Shown: positions 1-8,839 of the stretch, one piece after another
Layout of the letters: each line of letters begins with the position of its first letter
Numbering within the stretch: the first letter of the stretch is position 1
Assembly (NCBI RefSeq): GCF_008035925.1
Contig: NZ_CP036264.1
Span: 9,265,615-9,329,614 of the forward strand
Origin: Stieleria maiorica
GTDB taxonomy: Bacteria; Planctomycetota; Planctomycetia; Pirellulales; Pirellulaceae
DNA: 64,000 bases
Direction: 5' to 3'
Program-made: the position numbers and the translations under genes
The notes under the pieces: model-generated
Told to the model about the DNA's origin: nothing
Databases searched by the model: none
Seen by the model: the letters and a program-made list of their open reading frames with translations, nothing else

Positions 1-44
1 AGAAGGCGCCCATCACGAGATTCCAGCCGCGGATTCCGATGCCG

Positions 45-224
45 CTATTTCGTTTCCTCGAAGTCCTCATTCATCGCTGCTTCTTCGGCAGCGATGGCAG
101 CCTCATACGCTTCGATGTCCGATTGCTCGGCGTTTTCCGTGACGCTGCCGCCTTGGTTCCCGCCGCAACCGACCAGACACACGGCTACCGCGAACGTGAA
201 CACCAAACCCAATGATTTGAACAT
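45..224 (-). CDS. Small secreted lipoprotein (59 aa)
   Basis: Begins with ATG and encodes a hydrophobic signal sequence (MFKSLGLVFTFAVAVCLVGC) ending in a lipobox with Cys20, followed by a Gly-rich stretch and a short acidic Ala/Glu-rich tail (IEAYEAAIAAEEAA). It should be lipid-anchored on the outer face of the inner membrane or in the outer membrane. Length, lipobox and tail all resemble the lipoprotein at 1381..1563, so the two are probably paralogues. In planctomycetes such small lipoproteins often sit beside DUF1559 genes, as the second copy does here; a DUF1559 gene may lie just left of the window. Function unknown. Confidence 0.75.
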   Translation of the reverse strand: MFKSLGLVFTFAVAVCLVGCGGNQGGSVTENAEQSDIEAYEAAIAAEEAAMNEDFEETK

Positions 225-321
225 AATTCAACCTTGCTGAATGTTTTGTTTCTGCACCGAACACAAACCAACAGTATACAAGGTCGGCCGGTGACGATCG
301 AGTCCCGGGGTGGGGGACAGA

Positions 322-1266
322 ATGAATTCCAAACGCCGGTATTTCAAGCAGGTCCGCATCGCACAGTTCCGGGCGATGCTTGAATTGGCACGCGGCAAGG
401 GCTTTGCCGCGGCGGCCGAAGCACTGGACTTGGCGACCCCGTCGGTGTGGCAGCAAGTTCGTGCCTTGGAGCAAGAACTGGGTGTGGCGCTGATCGAAGT
501 CGAACGCCAAAAGGTCACGTTGACCGAGCACGGTCGCCTGTTGGTCGAACTGGCCGAACCGGTCGTGCACGGTTTTGACGGATTGTTGGAAGAGTTTAAT
601 TTGCAGGCCCAGGCGATCCCGCAACGGTTGTCAGTCGCCTCGCCGGCAAACATCTTGATCAATGAACTTCCCGCACCGATCTTGCAATACTGCGAGCAGC
701 ACGGCGACGTCGAATTGAGTCTGGTGGATGTGGTTTCCAATGAAGCTCGATCACTACTCGAACGCGGCGAAGTGGATCTCGCGGTTGCCGGGCAACTGGA
801 GGCATCGTTCCCGTCGACTTTGTGCGCCGACCCGATCACGTCATTCCCCTTTGTCCTGGTCGGACCCGAAGGTCACCCGATCTTTGACTACAAACGAATC
901 ACGCCCAAAACGCTGGTGCGGTTTCCGCTGGTCATGTCCAGCGTCGGGACCAATACCCGGACGCGGGTCGACCAAGTGTTTGCCGACGCCGGGTTGATGG
1001 ATCAGCGGCGGATCGTGTGTGAAACCAGCACCAAGAATCTGGCGATGCAGTTTGTCCAACTCGGATTTGGGCTGGCGATCGCGCCGATCAGCCCGCGTTG
1101 GGGCGTGAAGTCCAATCCGCCCATCGGCAAACGCCAAAAGCTGTGCTCGCGGGATCTGTCGGGCCTGTTCGGACACGAGCAGATTGTGATCCTGCGACGA
1201 CGACATCGGCGCGAGCCGGAGCACCAGAAAGCGTTCCGTGAAATCGTGATCCGTAGTGTCCATTAG
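322..1266 (+). CDS. LysR-family transcriptional regulator
   Basis: 314 aa, the normal length for a LysR regulator. The N-terminal winged helix-turn-helix is clear (FAAAAEALDLATPSVWQQVR then ALEQELGVALIEV, residues about 25-60), and the rest is a periplasmic-binding-protein-like effector domain. I place the start at ATG 322 because GGGGGA lies just upstream; a GTG at 310 in frame is an alternative. It lies between a divergent small lipoprotein gene (45..224) and a co-directional one (1381..1563), so it may control either, but no operator could be identified. The effector is not predictable. Confidence 0.93.
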   Translation: MNSKRRYFKQVRIAQFRAMLELARGKGFAAAAEALDLATPSVWQQVRALEQELGVALIEVERQKVTLTEHGRLLVELAEPVVHGFDGLLEEFNLQAQAIPQRLSVASPANILINELPAPILQYCEQHGDVELSLVDVVSNEARSLLERGEVDLAVAGQLEASFPSTLCADPITSFPFVLVGPEGHPIFDYKRITPKTLVRFPLVMSSVGTNTRTRVDQVFADAGLMDQRRIVCETSTKNLAMQFVQLGFGLAIAPISPRWGVKSNPPIGKRQKLCSRDLSGLFGHEQIVILRRRHRREPEHQKAFREIVIRSVH

Positions 1267-1380
1267 GCGTCACCTAATCGGCTTTAGGAATATTGTTTGT
1301 CTTCAAAGTTGTTTGCGGCCGCTGAACCGCCGACAATCGAAGTCGACCCTCTCTGTTCCTACTCGCCTGCGGAAGCACTG

Positions 1381-1563
1381 ATGCGATTCTTTCGAGACAG
1401 CTTTTTCATTGTATTGTTCGGTTTCCCTTTCGTCAGCGCCGGCGGATGCGGTGGCAGTAACGAGCCGACGATGGCTCCCCGCACCGAAGAGCAGATCCAG
1501 GCCTACAAGGAAGATGTCTACGCGGCCGAGGAAGCGGACTCCGCCGCGGCGGAGGAGGAATGA
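1381..1563 (+). CDS. Small secreted lipoprotein (60 aa)
   Basis: ATG start, hydrophobic signal peptide (MRFFRDSFFIVLFGFPFVSA) followed by GGCGG, a plausible lipobox, then a short acidic tail (EEQIQAYKEDVYAAEEADS). It is a likely paralogue of the divergent lipoprotein at 45..224. A longer reading from TTG 1297 has no ribosome-binding site and would bury the signal peptide, so I use ATG 1381. It lies 71 bases before a DUF1559 gene and is probably co-transcribed with it. Function unknown. Confidence 0.8.
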   Translation: MRFFRDSFFIVLFGFPFVSAGGCGGSNEPTMAPRTEEQIQAYKEDVYAAEEADSAAAEEE

Positions 1564-1634
1564 AGGTCGATTGATCTGGTGGTGAGTTGTTTCGTCACTC
1601 ACCCTCTTTTTTCTATTCGTCGAGGAATGTTCTT

Positions 1635-2864
1635 ATGTACGGTAGATCGTTGCGACGCGGCTTTACGCTCGTCGAGTTATTGGTGGTGATTGCAATCATC
1701 GGAATTTTGGTCGGCTTGTTATTGCCGGCCGTTCAAGCGGCCCGCGAGGCGGCGCGGCGGATGAGTTGCAGCAACAATTTCAAACAAATCGGGATCGCGC
1801 TTCACAACTATCATTCGGCTTACAAGCAGTTGCCGATCAACGGGACCGGGCCGACCAATGAGTTCAACAATGCGTGTTGCGGCGATGCGGTGACCGGCAC
1901 CGCGTCTCCGCCGCCGGTCGCGTTCACGCGGAATTTGCTCAGCTGGCTGGTCGGCATCACGCCGTTCATGGAACAGCAGGGAGTTTGGGATCAAATCTCC
2001 AATCAACACCGCGACGACAACGGTTTGTATTGGCCGGCTTTCGGTCCGGCACCCTATGCGATCGACTATCGGCCTTGGAACGTCGATATCCCCAGCTATC
2101 GCTGTCCCAGTGATCCCGGACGTGGTTTGCCGGCACTGGGCCGCACCAATTATGGGTGCAGCTACGGCGATAGCATGTGGCGGACGCAGTACGGTCAAAA
2201 TTTTTTCCAGGGCAACACCGGTCGCTGGCGTTACGCTGATCACACCGGACGCATGCGTCAGGTCCGGGGATCGTGTCGCGGCATGTTCGTCCCCAGTCGG
2301 GGCACCAAGTTCCGCGATGTGTTGGACGGCCTGTCCAACACGATCATGGGCGGTGAAATGATGACGGACTTGGGTGACCGAAACATTTCGACGACGGGTT
2401 CGCGCGCCAACGGACGTGACAACCTGTTGAACAACCCCAAGTTCTGCGAAGACGACAACCAAATCGATCCCGACCGGCCAAACTTCTGGGCAACGACGGG
2501 CGTCAACTACACCGGCACCCGGACGATGCGCGGATTCCGCTGGGCCGACCAACGCCCACTGTATTCCACCGTTGCAACCATCTTGCCGCCCAACAGTGAG
2601 GTTTGTTTGATCGCTAACCATGGCGGCCACGGTGCGATTCCGCCCAGCAGTCGGCACCAGGGCGGGGCACACGTCTTGATGGGCGATGGCGCAGTCATCT
2701 TCATCACTGATTCGATCGAAGCGGGGAATTCGCGGGCGCCGGTTCCCTATTTCCGTAACAACGCCAACCAAAATGCCGTCGGGTTCGCCAGCCCGTATGG
2801 GCTGTGGGGGGCACTGGGAACGCGTGCTTCGAGTGAAACGATCGAGGAACAGCTGAATCAGTGA
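1635..2864 (+). CDS. DUF1559 protein with prepilin-type N-terminus
   Basis: 409 aa. Residues 8-40 form a type IV prepilin-like signal (RRGFTLVELLVVIAIIGILV): a basic leader, G/F cleavage site, Glu at +5 and a hydrophobic helix. The following QAAREAARRMSCSNNFKQIG is the planctomycete DUF1559 hallmark, and the C-terminal SSRHQGGAHVLMGDGAV is the family's H-X9-DG motif. Such proteins are exported and processed like pseudopilins; the role is unknown and planctomycete genomes carry many copies. Start ATG 1635 has GAGGA eight bases upstream. The gene follows a small lipoprotein and ends at a strong terminator (2894..2931). Confidence 0.95.
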   Translation: MYGRSLRRGFTLVELLVVIAIIGILVGLLLPAVQAAREAARRMSCSNNFKQIGIALHNYHSAYKQLPINGTGPTNEFNNACCGDAVTGTASPPPVAFTRNLLSWLVGITPFMEQQGVWDQISNQHRDDNGLYWPAFGPAPYAIDYRPWNVDIPSYRCPSDPGRGLPALGRTNYGCSYGDSMWRTQYGQNFFQGNTGRWRYADHTGRMRQVRGSCRGMFVPSRGTKFRDVLDGLSNTIMGGEMMTDLGDRNISTTGSRANGRDNLLNNPKFCEDDNQIDPDRPNFWATTGVNYTGTRTMRGFRWADQRPLYSTVATILPPNSEVCLIANHGGHGAIPPSSRHQGGAHVLMGDGAVIFITDSIEAGNSRAPVPYFRNNANQNAVGFASPYGLWGALGTRASSETIEEQLNQ

Positions 2865-2893
2865 CGCGCCGGATCGTTTGAATTGGTTTCATC

Positions 2894-2931
2894 GCCTCGT
2901 TCTGTGTTGTGTGCAGGACGGGGCGTTTTTT
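2894..2931 (+). terminator. Rho-independent terminator of the DUF1559 gene
   Basis: An 11-bp stem (2894-2904 with 2914-2924, two G-U pairs) with a 9-nt loop is followed by six T residues (2926-2931). It lies 30 bases after the DUF1559 stop codon. Confidence 0.85.
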
Positions 2932-2934
2932 GTT

Positions 2935-3011
2935 GTTGGGAGTTGGGAGTTGGGAGTTGGGAGTTGGGAGTTGGGAGTTGGGAGTTGGGAGTTGGGAGTT
3001 GGGAGTTGGGA
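2935..3011. repeat. Heptamer tandem array, 11 copies of GTTGGGA
   Basis: Eleven perfect head-to-tail copies of the 7-mer GTTGGGA directly after the terminator of the DUF1559 gene. No spacers, so not CRISPR. Translations across it (VGSWELGVGSWEL) are artefacts. Probably a slippage-prone variable-number repeat. Confidence 0.95.
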
Positions 3012-3012
3012 G

Positions 3013-3073
3013 GGCAGAATGATACGGGGCAAAACGATGGCGGCAAAACGATGGGGGCAAAACGATGGGGGCA
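3013..3073. repeat. 14-nt tandem array (GGGGCAAAACGATG family), copy 1
   Basis: Begins GGCAGAATGATACGGGGC and continues as three to four copies of a 14-mer close to CAAAACGATGGGGG. The same units recur at 35884..36038 and 60521..60702. It abuts the heptamer array, in the gap before the PQQ-propeller gene. Confidence 0.9.
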
Positions 3074-3152
3074 GGGCGCCTGTCTGCTGGCGAATTGGTG
3101 CTGGTACAATTTTGTGCGTCAGGCAGAAATCGAATGACTTGAGGAAACAGAG

Positions 3153-4481
3153 ATGATGAAGATGCGCTGGGTGGATTCGGGGCGTGGGATGGGTTGGTGT
3201 TGCGGCTTGGCGATGCTGGTGGTTTGCTCTGGATCGGTCGATGCGGAGGACTGGCCGCAGTGGCGTGGTGTGGGACGCGATGCGACGATCGATGATCCGA
3301 CGTTGGTGCGGCAGTTGCCTGCCGGACAGATTCCGCTGCGTTGGTCGGTGCCGGTCGGGCCGGGCTACAGTGGACCGACGGTCAGCGACGGATCCGTCTA
3401 CTTGACCGACCGACAGGGGGAAGCCCCCGAGATTCGCGAACGCGTGCTCTGCTTGGACGCCGCAACGGGAAAACTGATTTGGCAACACAGTGATCCCGTC
3501 CGCTACGAGATCGGCTACGAAGCGTCGGGACCGCGCGCCGCGGTGACCGTGCACCAAGGCAAGGCGATCGCCATCGGCGGGATGGGGCGTTTGAATTGTT
3601 TGGATGCCGGGACCGGCCAAGTCATCTGGAGTCGTGATCTGCAACAGGACTATCAGATTCGCATGCCGAATTGGGGCATCACGGCGGCACCGCTGGTGCA
3701 CGATGACATGGTGATTCAAGTGACCGGCGGCCGCGGAGGGGCGTGTCTGGTTGCGTTTGATTTGGCCAGCGGCCAGGAGCGTTGGAGAGCCTTGGATGAA
3801 CGAGCCGGATACAGCGCGCCGATCATGATCCGGCAAGGTGACCAGGACGTCGTCGTTTGCTGGACCGGCGAAAGTGTCAGCGGGTTGGATCCGCGAACCG
3901 GCAACGTGTTCTGGTCAATCGAGATGAAACCGCGCAACATGCCGATCGGCGTCCCCACGCCGGTCGTCAGCGGTGATCGATTGTTCGTTTCGTCGTTCTA
4001 CGACGGTTCGATGTTGATCGAATTGGACATGAGCAGTCCGAACGCGAAAAAGCTGTGGCATCGCATCGGTCAAGACGAGAAGAACACTGACGCGTTGCAC
4101 GCGATGATCAGTGGCCCGATCATCAAGGGAGATGCGATCTACGGAGCGGATAGTTATGGCGAATTTCGCTGTCTGGACTTGGTGACCGGCGACCGGATCT
4201 GGGAAGATCGATCGGTGGTCCCGATCAACCGCTGGGCGACGGTGCACACCATTCGAAACGGTGACGACGAGATCATGCTGAATGATCAAGGCGAATTACT
4301 GTTCACCACGCTTTCACGAGACGGCATCGAGATCCGATCGCGGTCCAAGTTGATCTCTCCAACGCTCCAGCAACTTCGGCGCCGCGGAGGTGTCGTGTGG
4401 TCGCATCCTGCGATTGCCGAGGGGATGATTTACGCACGGAATGACAAGGAGTTGGTCTGTGCCCCGCTACGGGCCGAGTGA
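3153..4481 (+). CDS. Exported PQQ-like beta-propeller protein
   Basis: 442 aa. A signal peptide (GMGWCCGLAMLVVCSGSVDA) is followed by EDWPQWRG, the motif that opens the propeller in many planctomycete PQQ-like proteins. Repeated blades with the signature of PQQ/BamB-like propellers follow, e.g. VLCLDAATGKLIWQHSD, NCLDAGTGQVIWSRDL, GLDPRTGNVFWSIE and CLDLVTGDRIWED. Family members include quinoprotein dehydrogenases and BamB scaffolds; with no cytochrome or dehydrogenase neighbour I cannot say whether this is an enzyme or a binding scaffold. Start ATG 3153 (next ATG 3156) has GAGGAAACAGAG upstream. Confidence 0.9.
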   Translation: MMKMRWVDSGRGMGWCCGLAMLVVCSGSVDAEDWPQWRGVGRDATIDDPTLVRQLPAGQIPLRWSVPVGPGYSGPTVSDGSVYLTDRQGEAPEIRERVLCLDAATGKLIWQHSDPVRYEIGYEASGPRAAVTVHQGKAIAIGGMGRLNCLDAGTGQVIWSRDLQQDYQIRMPNWGITAAPLVHDDMVIQVTGGRGGACLVAFDLASGQERWRALDERAGYSAPIMIRQGDQDVVVCWTGESVSGLDPRTGNVFWSIEMKPRNMPIGVPTPVVSGDRLFVSSFYDGSMLIELDMSSPNAKKLWHRIGQDEKNTDALHAMISGPIIKGDAIYGADSYGEFRCLDLVTGDRIWEDRSVVPINRWATVHTIRNGDDEIMLNDQGELLFTTLSRDGIEIRSRSKLISPTLQQLRRRGGVVWSHPAIAEGMIYARNDKELVCAPLRAE

Positions 4482-4891
4482 TCACGTCGCCACGCCCGAG
4501 GTGGACGTGCTTGTGGTTTTATCCAACGACCGCCGTGGCGTTTCGTGGTAGGAAGATTTCGTGGTAGGAAGATTTTGCCGTTTTCGATTCCGCTAAACCC
4601 TCTTGGGATCAGCCGGTTGGCGCCAGCCTACGGGCCTCCAATCGACGCTGGGGCCCGAACGCTTGCGCGAATCGGCTGATGTCACTCGTGTTTCGTCGCC
4701 CGATGGATGCTGTCAGTCGACCATTTAGCGCGGAATGATTTCGCTTGAAGTCTGAACCACAGCAAAATCAAGATTTTGCACAGCCCAGGTAGGGCCTCGC
4801 CGGCTCGGAAATATTCTTACCTCCGAAATCTCCTCACCCTGTCGTTCTCGTCAAATCGGTCGAGCGCGAGATCATGTCGGCCTGGCGCCGC
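4482..4891. other. Intergenic region with a short duplication and a dispersed palindrome
   Basis: No gene seen between the PQQ protein (+) and the pseudo-HtrA gene (-), which converge here. Contains a 17-nt near-tandem duplication (TTCGTGGTAGGAAGATT at 4542 and 4558) and a family A palindrome listed separately. Confidence 0.7.
4608..4680. repeat. Dispersed palindromic repeat, family A
   Basis: Inverted-repeat element with ends ATCAGCCG and CGGCTGAT and inner arms rich in GGCGCCAGCCTACGGGC / GCCCGAACGCTTGCGC. Other copies at 17493, 26600, 53174 and 55969. REP-like: intergenic, between converging genes. Confidence 0.85.
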
Positions 4892-6244
4892 TTAATCTCT
4901 TTCGGTGCCGAGTTGTTGATTCAGCTGTTCCATCTGGCGCTGCAGCTCTTTGAGTGTCTTTTCGACATCGCTGCGTTCCAAGTCCTTTCCGTCATCTTGG
5001 CCGTCATCCGGTCGCGGCGTTCTCCAAAACGGTCCACCCGGCGTTTGGAGATCTCCGCCAGGGACTTGGAAGTTGCGGAACAGATCTTCCATCGGAAACC
5101 TTCGGATCCCTGGTGGGAACGGATCGGCGTCCGGGTCGATCTCCAGGGGGACGAGTTGCCCGTCTCGGAGTTCAAAGGCTTGTTGCAGCGGCAGGGTGCC
5201 ATCGGTCGGTCGGTGTCGAGCAATCCGTTGGTCCGGATGCTCCTGGAGCGTGACGGGCAGCGTGATGGTTTGGTCTCCGCGCACGACCGTGATTTCCAAT
5301 GTCTCTCCGGCCCGTGCATCGGCGACCGCCGCGACGACCTCTTGGGAATCGCGGATTGATGTTGGGCCGACTCGTCGGATCAGATCGCCCGCTGCGATGC
5401 CGGCTTGCTGGGCCGCGGAATCCGGGCTGACCTGTTGCACCAGCGGTCCGCCGCCTTCGAATTGGATGCCGATCAGGCCACGTTTCAAATCCTTTGGCGT
5501 GTCGCCGGTGGCGGACTCGATCAGCCGCAGCAGGTGCGTCGAACGGACGCACACCAGACCGCCGGTGTGGCTCGGCACAAGCACACCAACCACGATTCCG
5601 GTGGCGTCGATCACGGGGGCACCGGTCATTTGCCGACCGGTCCCAAAGTCGATCGTCGGTGTGGTGCCCACACCGGATGCGGTCGCAATGGGACGTGTGG
5701 AAACCATTCCCGAATCGGTCACCAGGCCTCGCTCCGTGATCCAGGCGGCGACGACGGGCTGTCCGGGCTCGGTTTCGGCGGCGCTGACGACCAGCCCGGA
5801 TTCCGGGGCAAGGTCCGTCTGGATGACGGCCAATCCGGTCACGTGATCCAGCGCGACAACCTTGCCATCGGCTTGATCGTCCGACGCGGCTTGCACGGTC
5901 ACGGAGGTCACTGAATCACCCACGAAGGCGACGATCATCGAATCGCCGATGGCAAACGCCGCACTGTTGGTTTCCAACGGGCGACGATCGATATCACGTC
6001 GCGGCAGCCCGCCGCGGAACTGATTGAGCGGCGCGCCGTCGGGACGAAGGATTTCGATCCGGCGCCCTTGCGGTTGTTCCGCTTGTTGGTGTGCCGCGTC
6101 GACGACGACGGTCATCAATGCAGATTCAGTGCTGCGGACGGCTTCGCGAAAATCGACGAGCGTCTGTGCAGACGCTCGCGACGACGACTCCGTGGACAGC
6201 GGCAGGAGGAACGCGACGACGAGGCAAGTCTGGACTCGATTCAC
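4892..6244 (-). CDS. Exported HtrA-like pseudoprotease with PDZ domain
   Basis: 450 aa. A signal peptide (CLVVAFLLPLSTESSSRASA) leads to a trypsin-fold region aligning with DegP/HtrA, then a PDZ domain (GLIGIQFEGGGPLVQQVSPD...AGIAAGDLIRRVG). The catalytic triad appears lost: the usual NHV His region reads VGDSVTSV, the Asp of DPxTDLAVI is Gly in DHVTGLAVIQTD, and the Ser of GNSGGP is Thr in QMTGAPV. The C-terminus (about 45 aa) is charged and coiled-coil-like (LKELQRQMEQLNQQLG). I infer a periplasmic chaperone, scaffold or substrate-binding protein rather than an active protease. Start GTG 6244 is preceded by GGAGA at good spacing. Confidence 0.88.
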   Translation of the reverse strand: MNRVQTCLVVAFLLPLSTESSSRASAQTLVDFREAVRSTESALMTVVVDAAHQQAEQPQGRRIEILRPDGAPLNQFRGGLPRRDIDRRPLETNSAAFAIGDSMIVAFVGDSVTSVTVQAASDDQADGKVVALDHVTGLAVIQTDLAPESGLVVSAAETEPGQPVVAAWITERGLVTDSGMVSTRPIATASGVGTTPTIDFGTGRQMTGAPVIDATGIVVGVLVPSHTGGLVCVRSTHLLRLIESATGDTPKDLKRGLIGIQFEGGGPLVQQVSPDSAAQQAGIAAGDLIRRVGPTSIRDSQEVVAAVADARAGETLEITVVRGDQTITLPVTLQEHPDQRIARHRPTDGTLPLQQAFELRDGQLVPLEIDPDADPFPPGIRRFPMEDLFRNFQVPGGDLQTPGGPFWRTPRPDDGQDDGKDLERSDVEKTLKELQRQMEQLNQQLGTERD

Positions 6245-6390
6245 GATGGGTGTCTCCGGTGTGGATTGCAAGGATCGCGAGGCGGCGATCGTCAGGATCG
6301 CCGGGGCGCGACGCGTGACCCATCAATTCTTTCGTGATTCCAGAGAACGATCAAGCGGTTTTGGGGAAGAGGGGAGCCAGGATGATTCCC

Positions 6391-7701
6391 CTATTGGGGC
6401 ATCGAGAAATTCGGCGGCAAGGCGAACGTTTCGGGATTGCTCGAGTTGCTGCGGCTGCCATGGCCGGTCGTGGCGGCCTGCGGGGCGGTCGATCCGGCGT
6501 TTTGATTGACGCTTTGATTCGGTGCGGACGATTTGTAAGACGCGTTCCCGAAATTGAAGGTCGCGTTGTCGGTCGAGGCCGGACGCACGGCATTCTCGAA
6601 CCCCGGGACCTGCGTTCCCGGGGTGAAGCCCTGGGGGAATCCCTGGGGGAATCCCTGGGGGAATCCCTGGGCGGCCTGTTGGACGGCTGCCGCAGCTTGC
6701 ACGGCTGCCGCGGCGGCTTGGTTTCCGTCCGCTTGTGCGGAGCCGGCCATCGCGATCGCCGAAGAAGCCGTTCCGGGGGTATTTCCGATTTGGGCCAGCA
6801 GTTCGCGGGACCGTTCGACAGCACGTTTGGTTGCCGCGTCCGATGCGGCCTGGGGCGCGTAGGCGAGCGCCTGGTTCAGGTGGCGTGTCGATTCGGAGTG
6901 TTGGCCACGCTTGTAGTGCAGGTAGGCCATGTTGAAATGCGCGACGGCTGGTTTGTTGTTTTTCACCAAGACTTCCAACGCACCGGTGGGGTCACCGGCC
7001 TGGAATTTCACGCTGGCCAGGTTGTTGGCGTAGCGTGAGGAACCCGGGGAAAGACGAAGTGCTTGTTCGATGGTGGTTGCGGCCGCGTTGTGGTTGCCGA
7101 GTTTGCTGAGCGTCAGTCCCAGGTCGTTGTAGAGCCCGGCGTCGTCGGGTTTTTGTTGGATCGCTTTGCCGAAGTACTCGGCCGCTTTTTCGTTGTTCTC
7201 TTGTCGGAAATGAAGCCGAGCGATGTTTGCCAGGGCGTCGGGATCATTCGGCCGTTTTTCGAGCGCCTTGGCGTAGCTTTCCATGGCTTTTTCGTAGTTG
7301 CCGGTGGATTCCCACAGTCGTCCGTTGGCGACAAAGACTTCCGGGGTCACTTCGGCCTTGTGCGCCAAACTCGTCGGGTCGGTCGCGTCGCCTTCCTGCA
7401 CGTCGGGGTCGTTCTTGTCGGAACGTCCGAACCAACCCGCGACCGTCTGACGCGACTTTGACGCAGTGCCTGCGATGGATGCGCCGACGTGCTTGGGGCC
7501 ACTCAACCAGTTCGAACTGCTGGCACCGCTGCTCGGATCTGCCGGGGCACTGGAAAATGGGTTCAACGAAGCGACGCGAGTTCCGATGGAATTGGAGCAC
7601 CCGGTGGTGGATCCGACGCAACCGATCACCAGGGAAGCCGCGAGCGCGGAGGAAAGTCGGTTTCGTCGTCGATTTCGAAACGTCTGGGTTGGGTCAGTCA
7701 C
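6391..7701 (-). CDS. TPR-repeat lipoprotein
   Basis: 436 aa. The N-terminus has a signal with lipobox (VIGCVGSTTGC). Residues about 115-310 are tetratricopeptide repeats, e.g. GRLWESTGNYEKAMESYAKA, ANIARLHFRQENNEKAAEYF and LGLTLSKLGNHNAAATTIEQ, a scaffold for protein-protein contacts. The C-terminal third is Ala/Gln-rich and includes four copies of QGFP from a 12-nt in-frame repeat at about 6625-6675. Start is GTG 7701 with GGGAGA upstream. It lies 146 bases upstream of the pseudo-HtrA gene on the same strand, so the two may act together in the envelope, but this is inference. Confidence 0.9.
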   Translation of the reverse strand: MTDPTQTFRNRRRNRLSSALAASLVIGCVGSTTGCSNSIGTRVASLNPFSSAPADPSSGASSSNWLSGPKHVGASIAGTASKSRQTVAGWFGRSDKNDPDVQEGDATDPTSLAHKAEVTPEVFVANGRLWESTGNYEKAMESYAKALEKRPNDPDALANIARLHFRQENNEKAAEYFGKAIQQKPDDAGLYNDLGLTLSKLGNHNAAATTIEQALRLSPGSSRYANNLASVKFQAGDPTGALEVLVKNNKPAVAHFNMAYLHYKRGQHSESTRHLNQALAYAPQAASDAATKRAVERSRELLAQIGNTPGTASSAIAMAGSAQADGNQAAAAAVQAAAAVQQAAQGFPQGFPQGFPQGFTPGTQVPGFENAVRPASTDNATFNFGNASYKSSAPNQSVNQNAGSTAPQAATTGHGSRSNSSNPETFALPPNFSMPQ

Positions 7702-7846
7702 GACAAAGTTTCTCCCGTGACAATCGGAGTCAACGAGTAGGGCGAAGCGGCGTGGTGGCCAAGCGAGTCCGATGGCACCGATTGTAGGGATCGGCCGATT
7801 GTCAAACTGACTTCAACTCGCTCTGGCGTTCGACTCAGATTCCACG

Positions 7847-7881
7847 AAAAAAGGCGGTTTCCCTGAAGAGGGGAAACCGCC
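7847..7881 (-). terminator. Rho-independent terminator for the 7960..8538 gene
   Basis: Perfect 11-bp stem (7853-7863 with 7871-7881; GGCGGTTTCCC) and, on the minus strand, a run of six T (7847-7852). It lies about 80 bases past the stop codon of the secreted protein gene. Confidence 0.9.
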
Positions 7882-7959
7882 ATCGGGTGGAGAGATGAGA
7901 GTTGCTTCGCTAGCATCGGCGGCCGCAGTGGGTCGCTCCGGGCAGTCGTGGGTTGTCGC

Positions 7960-8538
7960 CTATTGCTGGGTGACCGCGGAAGTCCCCGCCGCGCTGCTGG
8001 AAGGCAGCTTGGGCGGTGCCAATTCTTCCAACCAGGTGCGGTTGACCTTCGTCGCCCAGGCACCCGAAGCGGTCGGCGGAACGCGGTCGGTGATGGCGAC
8101 CGTGGTTTGCGGCCCGGGCCCGTCAAGTTGTGCGAGCAATTCGCGCACCGAGGCGATGCGGGCTTCGGTTTCTTCCGGCGTTGCGGCACGCACGATGTAG
8201 ACTTGGCGACGCGAAGACGGAGCTTGTCGAGCGATCCAGGCTACGGTTTCTTGGCCGGAGGTCTTCAGGGCGCCATCACCGTCGCGGAATTGATGCGGTC
8301 CGATGGTGTTGTGCAGGACCCAGCCGTTCTGCTTCATCGCCTCGAACGGAGTGATCACTGCCATGGCATCCATTTCGTTGTAGGGGTCGGGCCACGCGTT
8401 GTTGCGTTCGTATCCGACTCCGACCTTGTGCCAAAAATTATTCCAGTGATCGGTCCATTTCGCGCTGACCGAAGTCGTGGTGACCGACATCAGAGCAGCA
8501 GCGATCAGCAAACGTCCATAAAAGCTAGTGCATCGCAT
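7960..8538 (-). CDS. Secreted planctomycete protein of unknown function
   Basis: 192 aa with a good signal peptide (RLLIAAALMSVTTTSVSA) and a mature N-terminus rich in aromatic residues (KWTDHWNNFWHKVGVGYERN). The middle (ETEARIASVRELLAQLDGPG) looks helical. I recognise no enzyme motif. Start ATG 8538 is supported by GGAAGGA upstream. Its own terminator (7847..7881) shows it ends a transcript. Probably a periplasmic or surface protein conserved in related planctomycetes; function not predictable. Confidence 0.8.
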   Translation of the reverse strand: MRCTSFYGRLLIAAALMSVTTTSVSAKWTDHWNNFWHKVGVGYERNNAWPDPYNEMDAMAVITPFEAMKQNGWVLHNTIGPHQFRDGDGALKTSGQETVAWIARQAPSSRRQVYIVRAATPEETEARIASVRELLAQLDGPGPQTTVAITDRVPPTASGAWATKVNRTWLEELAPPKLPSSSAAGTSAVTQQ

Positions 8539-8839
8539 GATAAGGCAGTTCCTTCCGCCGGTTGGGGAGATTGCAAATGGCGGCTGGGGGTGCATTCACA
8601 GCCGCTGGGGGTTTCGAATGATGGCTCGCAATCGTTCGGGACAACGGTTCTTGAGTATTCCGAGACGACAAACCGTTCGCTCGCCTGGGTCTCATCGGCA
8701 TCCTTGCCGGTCAGTCTTTGCCTGCCGGCGGGACGACCGCATAACCGGTATAGTTCGCTTGAACGCCCTGGACACCGGCACTCAACGGGCGTGCGTCCGT
8801 TCACTTGATGCTTCGACCGAGACGATTGGTCGGCGCGGA
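8539..8839. other. Intergenic region, no gene seen
   Basis: About 300 bases between two minus-strand secreted-protein genes. Only a weak hairpin (CGACC ... GGTCG near 8814) is visible, possibly part of the terminator for the gene ending at 8840. Confidence 0.5.

Noticed and set aside
2935..3073. CRISPR-like look of the tandem arrays
   Set aside because: Units are 7 or 14 nt, perfectly contiguous, with no spacers and no cas genes in the window.
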